Assembly (NCBI RefSeq): GCF_001499735.1
Contig: NZ_LN848257.1
Coordinates: 1,991,517-2,042,294 of the forward strand
DNA length: 50,778 nt
Source of the DNA: Thiocapsa sp. KS1
GTDB lineage: Bacteria; Pseudomonadota; Gammaproteobacteria; Chromatiales; Chromatiaceae
Direction: 5' to 3'
Position 1 is the first letter of the stretch, and every line of letters begins with the position of its first letter. The notes beneath the pieces are model-generated. The model worked only from the letters and a program-made list of their open reading frames with translations. It made no database searches and was not told the origin of the DNA. A program made the position numbers and the translations under genes. This document shows, piece after piece, positions 48,073 to 50,778 of this stretch.

Positions 48073-48998
48073 CACGGCTCCTGCAATGCGCTCAGGATCT
48101 CGTCCGCACCCTGCGCCAGTAGATCGTCGGCGACCCGTGTCCCGATCGCCTCCCAGTCCGCGCGCGGACCCTCGGATTCGGCACGCAGGATCCGGGATCC
48201 GTCCGGCGTCCCGACCAGCCCCTTGAGGACCAGGCGGTCGCCTTCGATCAGAGCATGTCCGGCGATCGGCACCTGACAACCGCCGTGCAGGCGCGCATTC
48301 ATCGCCCGCTCGGCGAGCACCCGGTCCGCGGTGTCGCGGTGATGCAGGGGCGCGATCAGATCATTGGTGCGCGGGTCCGCGCTGCGGCACTCGATCCCGA
48401 TGGCGCCCTGCCCGATTGCGGGCAGGCTGTCCTCGGGCGCGATCCGGCCGCGAATGCGCGACTCGAAGCCCAGACGCATCAGCCCGGCGGCCGCCAGGAT
48501 GATGGCGTCATACTCGCCGGCATCGAGCTTCGCAAGACGGGTATTGACGTTGCCGCGCAAGGGCTCGATGCGCAGGTCGGGACGCCGGTCGGCGAGCTGA
48601 CACTGGCGGCGCAGGCTTGAGGTACCGACACAGGCACCCTGCGGCAAGCTGTCGAGATCATCGTAGCGATTGGACACGAAGGCATCGCGCGGGTCCTCGC
48701 GATCCATGATCACGGCCAGATGAAGACCCTCGGGAAAGTCCACCGGGACGTCCTTCATGGAGTGCACGGCGATATCGGCCACGCCATCCAACATCCCCTG
48801 CTCCAACTCTTTGACGAAAAGGCCCTTGCCGCCCACCTTCGCCAGCGGCGCATCGAGGATCTTGTCGCCCTTGGTGGTCATGCCGACGATCTGGATCTCG
48901 AGTCCCGGATGGAGCTTGGTCAGCAGCGCGGACACATGCTCGGCCTGCCACATGGCCAAGGGGGATTTACGGGTGGCGATACGGATGATGTTCGACAT
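48072..48998 (-). CDS. hemC: Porphobilinogen deaminase (hydroxymethylbilane synthase)
   Basis: Polymerises four porphobilinogens into hydroxymethylbilane. The 308-residue enzyme has [12 protein letters not shown], the [11 protein letters not shown] loop, catalytic Asp in VHSMKDVP (D83) and the dipyrromethane-cofactor cysteine in [10 protein letters not shown] (C241). AGGATCC lies before the ATG. Overlaps hemD by 1 nt; a hemCD operon, as usual. The 130 bp upstream before repeat E8 are presumably its promoter. Confidence 0.97.
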   Translation of the reverse strand: MSNIIRIATRKSPLAMWQAEHVSALLTKLHPGLEIQIVGMTTKGDKILDAPLAKVGGKGLFVKELEQGMLDGVADIAVHSMKDVPVDFPEGLHLAVIMDREDPRDAFVSNRYDDLDSLPQGACVGTSSLRRQCQLADRRPDLRIEPLRGNVNTRLAKLDAGEYDAIILAAAGLMRLGFESRIRGRIAPEDSLPAIGQGAIGIECRSADPRTNDLIAPLHHRDTADRVLAERAMNARLHGGCQVPIAGHALIEGDRLVLKGLVGTPDGSRILRAESEGPRADWEAIGTRVADDLLAQGADEILSALQEP

Positions 48999-49315
48999 GG
49001 TGGATCCTAAAGGGGGTCTCGGTCGGAGACAGGTTCATACGATCACGCCCGCGCGGACGAGACCACTGGACCACGAAGGCGGCGAAGGGATGAGATTGTG
49101 TCACAGCCGGCGCGGGGATTCGAACCGGCTAAACTGCGTCTCGCAGCGACAGGGCTGCTCAAAGCGTTTTTCAAGGCAGCAGACACCCGCGAACGACGGA
49201 GCAGACGCAGTTTAAAGGATTGTTTTTAAATTCCTAAACTGCGTCCAGCGCGGATCCGAAGATGTCCACCAGGGCCGCCGCAAACTGAGCCATCCCGCCC
49301 CACTCGGGACGCAGT
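48999..49315. other. hemC-NRDE gene intergenic region, mostly repeat elements
   Basis: 317 bp; the first 130 nt are unremarkable apart from a 6-bp stem AGCCGG / CCGGCT (about 49105-49130), and the rest is the E8-E9 repeat pair. No gene. Confidence 0.6.
49129..49215. repeat. 87-bp inverted-repeat element, copy E8
   Basis: Arms CTAAACTGCGTC (49129-49140) and GACGCAGTTTAA (49204-49215), 11 of 12 complementary. The C-to-T change at position 7 is matched by G-to-A in the other arm. Core contains GCTGC / GCAGC. Paired with E9 through an 18-nt AT-rich linker. Confidence 0.85.
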
Positions 49316-49319
49316 TTAG
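49234..49319. repeat. 86-bp inverted-repeat element, copy E9
   Basis: Arms CTAAACTGCGTC (49234-49245) and GACGCAGTTTAG (49308-49319), perfectly complementary and of the same subtype as E8, with an unrelated core. Read on minus, the right end provides the TAA stop of the NRDE gene (49318-49316) as nucleotides 2-4. Confidence 0.85.
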
Positions 49320-50065
49320 TAGGGGACGGGGATGAATTGGACTTCATCCGGCCTCCCCTCCGCATGCAACCAAATCGGACCGCTCCCGTAGCCGGGATAG
49401 AGCGGGATCGCAATCAGCGCTCCCGATCGCGTGCCGAATCCGTCCGGACGCTCGAAGGTCATGGCGCCCTCCGGTCCCGCATCCGGACGGCCCTGATTCG
49501 ATGCCAGCAGATCCCGCCAAGCCGCCCAATCGTCGGCTTCGGGATCCGGGATCTGCGCCGCGACGAACCGCGGAAGATACTCGGCGATGCGCGGATCGCC
49601 GAGATCGTCCAGCTCGCCGGCGCTCAACATGTGCAGGCCGGGAGCGATCGGGTGGACGCGGATGTCGCCGTCGCCTCCGTGACGCAGCCAATAGGCCGAG
49701 CGCGGGTCCGCCAGCACCAGATTGAAGGGCCGATAGGCCGCCGGATCCAGATCCGCGAGCGCCCCGGCGGCCACGGACGCTTCGGCATGGTCGAGCGCCT
49801 CCAAGACCAGCTCGCCGCGACTGCGCTTGCCGGGCAGCGCTCCGAGCGTCCCCCGACGGTTCATGACCGCGGCGACGAGGCCATGATCGTTGATCCCGAG
49901 CCAGCTCCCGCCCGACTCCAGATCGAGTCCGGCGCGCACCTCCGGGCGGTCGTCCCAGTGCCGACCCGGCGCGCGGCTCGACCGATCCCGCATCTCGTCT
50001 CGATTGGCCGCGATCATGAGTGGCCAGGGGTGGCCCGGCCGGCGCAGGATAACGAACGTACACAT
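49316..50065 (-). CDS. NRDE family protein (TANGO2-like)
   Basis: A 249-residue protein of the NRDE/TANGO2 family. The start at 50065 gives MCTFVILRRPGHPWPL, with the conserved Cys at position 2, and the signature AANRDE follows at about 19-24; an upstream in-frame start adds non-conserved residues. Further features are GGSWLGINDHGLVAAVMNRRG and the ending VQFIPVPY. Family members have an Ntn-hydrolase-like fold; a role in haem handling has been proposed for TANGO2 homologues, which fits its place beside hemCD, but that link is inference. The stop lies in repeat E9. Confidence 0.9.
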   Translation of the reverse strand: MCTFVILRRPGHPWPLMIAANRDEMRDRSSRAPGRHWDDRPEVRAGLDLESGGSWLGINDHGLVAAVMNRRGTLGALPGKRSRGELVLEALDHAEASVAAGALADLDPAAYRPFNLVLADPRSAYWLRHGGDGDIRVHPIAPGLHMLSAGELDDLGDPRIAEYLPRFVAAQIPDPEADDWAAWRDLLASNQGRPDAGPEGAMTFERPDGFGTRSGALIAIPLYPGYGSGPIWLHAEGRPDEVQFIPVPY

Positions 50066-50130
50066 GCTCTCGAGCTCCCGCGGTAGCGATAAGTTGCAGG
50101 CCTTCACAGGCTGACGGCGACGGCTCGACC

Positions 50131-50355
50131 CTATCGTCCTTCCGGCTGCTCGCGCTTGACCTTCAGCACCTTCGTCGACACAGTCTTGAGCAACAGCTTA
50201 AATGCCTTGAGCTGTGTCAGTTGATTCGCCGTCGCCGGCTCGCCGATCATCTCCAGGCGCGCCTGAAAGTAGGCGATGTCCGCCTCGAGCCGAGCGACCC
50301 GCGTACGCCGACGCTTGCGCTCGGTCAAATCCACCGGGGAATTTTGACTCTCCAT
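50131..50355 (-). CDS. Small coiled-coil protein, unknown
   Basis: Not recognised. A 74-residue highly charged frame with a basic N-terminus (ERKRRRTRVARLEADIAYF) and heptad-like helices. Same strand as, and 65 nt upstream of, the NRDE gene. Composition and codon use look protein-coding, but there is no motif and only a weak ribosome binding site. Confidence 0.5.
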   Translation of the reverse strand: MESQNSPVDLTERKRRRTRVARLEADIAYFQARLEMIGEPATANQLTQLKAFKLLLKTVSTKVLKVKREQPEGR

Positions 50356-50465
50356 GGATAAGGACGCCGGCTGCGTCGATTACAGCTCGCGAGAGGTTGC
50401 CGCCGAGGACCGGCGACGAGGTCTACCCGGTGTTCCCCGGTCGACGTCCATCACCGGGGGCCGGC

Positions 50466-50517
50466 TTGACCGGCGGTTCGCGACTTGTGCTATAAACATC
50501 GATTATCCGTATATAAA
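50466..50517 (+). promoter_or_regulatory. Candidate promoter region of sucA
   Basis: TTGACC (50466-50471) and TATAAA (50491-50496) with 19-nt spacing, and a second TATAAA at 50512-50517, in an AT-rich patch just before sucA. Spacing is longer than ideal. Confidence 0.3.
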
Positions 50518-50543
50518 TCCAACTCAGAGAAACAACACCGAGC

Positions 50544-50778
50544 ATGAGCGCAATCCTCGAGCTGTTTCGCAGTTCCGGTGCCCTTTACGGCGGCAATGCG
50601 GCCTTTATCGAAGATCTCTACGAACGCTATCTGAAGGACCCCGAGAGCGTCGATTTGGCTTGGCGCGAGCGTTTCCATGTGATGCACCAGGAAGCAGCCA
50701 ACGAGGTCGCACACGGGCCGGTGCGGGAGAACTTCCTGCGGCTCGCCCAAGAGAGCCGCACGCGTGCTCGCACGCGCT
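50544..50778 (+). CDS. sucA: 2-oxoglutarate dehydrogenase E1 component, N-terminal part (3' end outside window)
   Basis: Partial gene; 78 codons are present. E1 decarboxylates 2-oxoglutarate with thiamine diphosphate in the TCA-cycle dehydrogenase complex. The N-terminus shows the SucA signature LYGGNAAFIEDLYERYL, then DPESVDLAWRERF, which contacts the E2 partner in this family. The frame is open to the window edge. sucB and lpd would be expected downstream. Confidence 0.92.
   Translation, partial: MSAILELFRSSGALYGGNAAFIEDLYERYLKDPESVDLAWRERFHVMHQEAANEVAHGPVRENFLRLAQESRTRARTR

Noticed and set aside
47272-48279. Longer hemD reading frame starting within hemC
   Set aside because: The extra N-terminal residues are arginine- and glycine-rich read-through over hemC; the ATG overlapping the hemC stop gives the normal protein.
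49105-49130. tRNA T-arm look-alike (GGTTCGAATCCCC on minus)
   Set aside because: The T-stem does not pair, no other tRNA arms are present, and the upstream sequence is repeat E8. It could be an old attachment remnant but cannot be supported.

Overview
The window is about 51 kb of GC-rich DNA carrying mostly housekeeping genes in gammaproteobacterial order. The gene neighbourhoods, multihaem cytochromes and protein sequences suggest a purple sulfur bacterium (Chromatiales, Chromatiaceae, Thiocapsa-like). That placement is an inference from gene content; there is no rRNA in the window.

Layout. 1-230: 3' end of a MoaA-type radical SAM gene. 267-5804 (minus): LysM protein, dprA, smg, topA. 5954-14553 (plus): def, fmt, rsmB, DUF4390, an NtrY-like kinase, an NtrX-like regulator, trkA. 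14685-15734: ankyrin protein and BolA. 15867-17249 (minus): AGCS amino-acid/Na+ symporter. 17671-19640: yciB (frameshifted), YciI-like protein, parvulin isomerase. 20187-23880: divergent multihaem cytochrome module, with an octahaem HAO-family protein plus a NapC-type tetrahaem quinol dehydrogenase on minus and a c554-like cytochrome on plus. 23877-24521: nest of repeats. 24518-25607 (minus): alpha-carbonic-anhydrase-like protein lacking a zinc ligand, and a small conserved protein. 25967-32680 (minus): smc, zipA, ligA. 32868-38084: CNP1-like protein, prlC, methyltransferase, ubiD. 38197-41059 (minus): RRM protein, glycine-zipper lipoprotein, Rap1a/Tai-like protein, frameshifted SDR. 41314-47186 (plus): Fe-S flavoreductase, lipoprotein, then TonB receptor, YfiR-like protein and GGDEF cyclase. 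47272-48998 (minus): hemC, hemD. 49316-50355 (minus): NRDE/TANGO2 protein and a small coiled-coil protein. 50544-end: start of sucA.

The main unexplained signal is a dispersed family of short intergenic elements, 86-88 bp long, bounded by 12-bp inverted repeats of the type YTRAACCGCGTC...GACGCGGTTYAR. Ten copies (two of them single, degenerate or with weak arms) plus two damaged relatives are visible. Many lie in pairs separated by an 18-25 nt AT-rich linker. Base changes in one arm are usually matched in the other, and several copies hold an internal hairpin. In seven places the stop codon of the neighbouring gene is exactly nucleotides 2-4 of an element end, and one copy supplies the first base of the trkA start codon. 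No transposase is present here, so they look like non-autonomous MITE- or REPIN-like elements; I do not recognise the family.

Other points of interest are the possible nitrogen-oxide redox module, the carbonic-anhydrase-like protein with altered active-site residues, two homopolymer frameshifts, and an NtrX-like regulator that has lost the sigma-54 contact loop.
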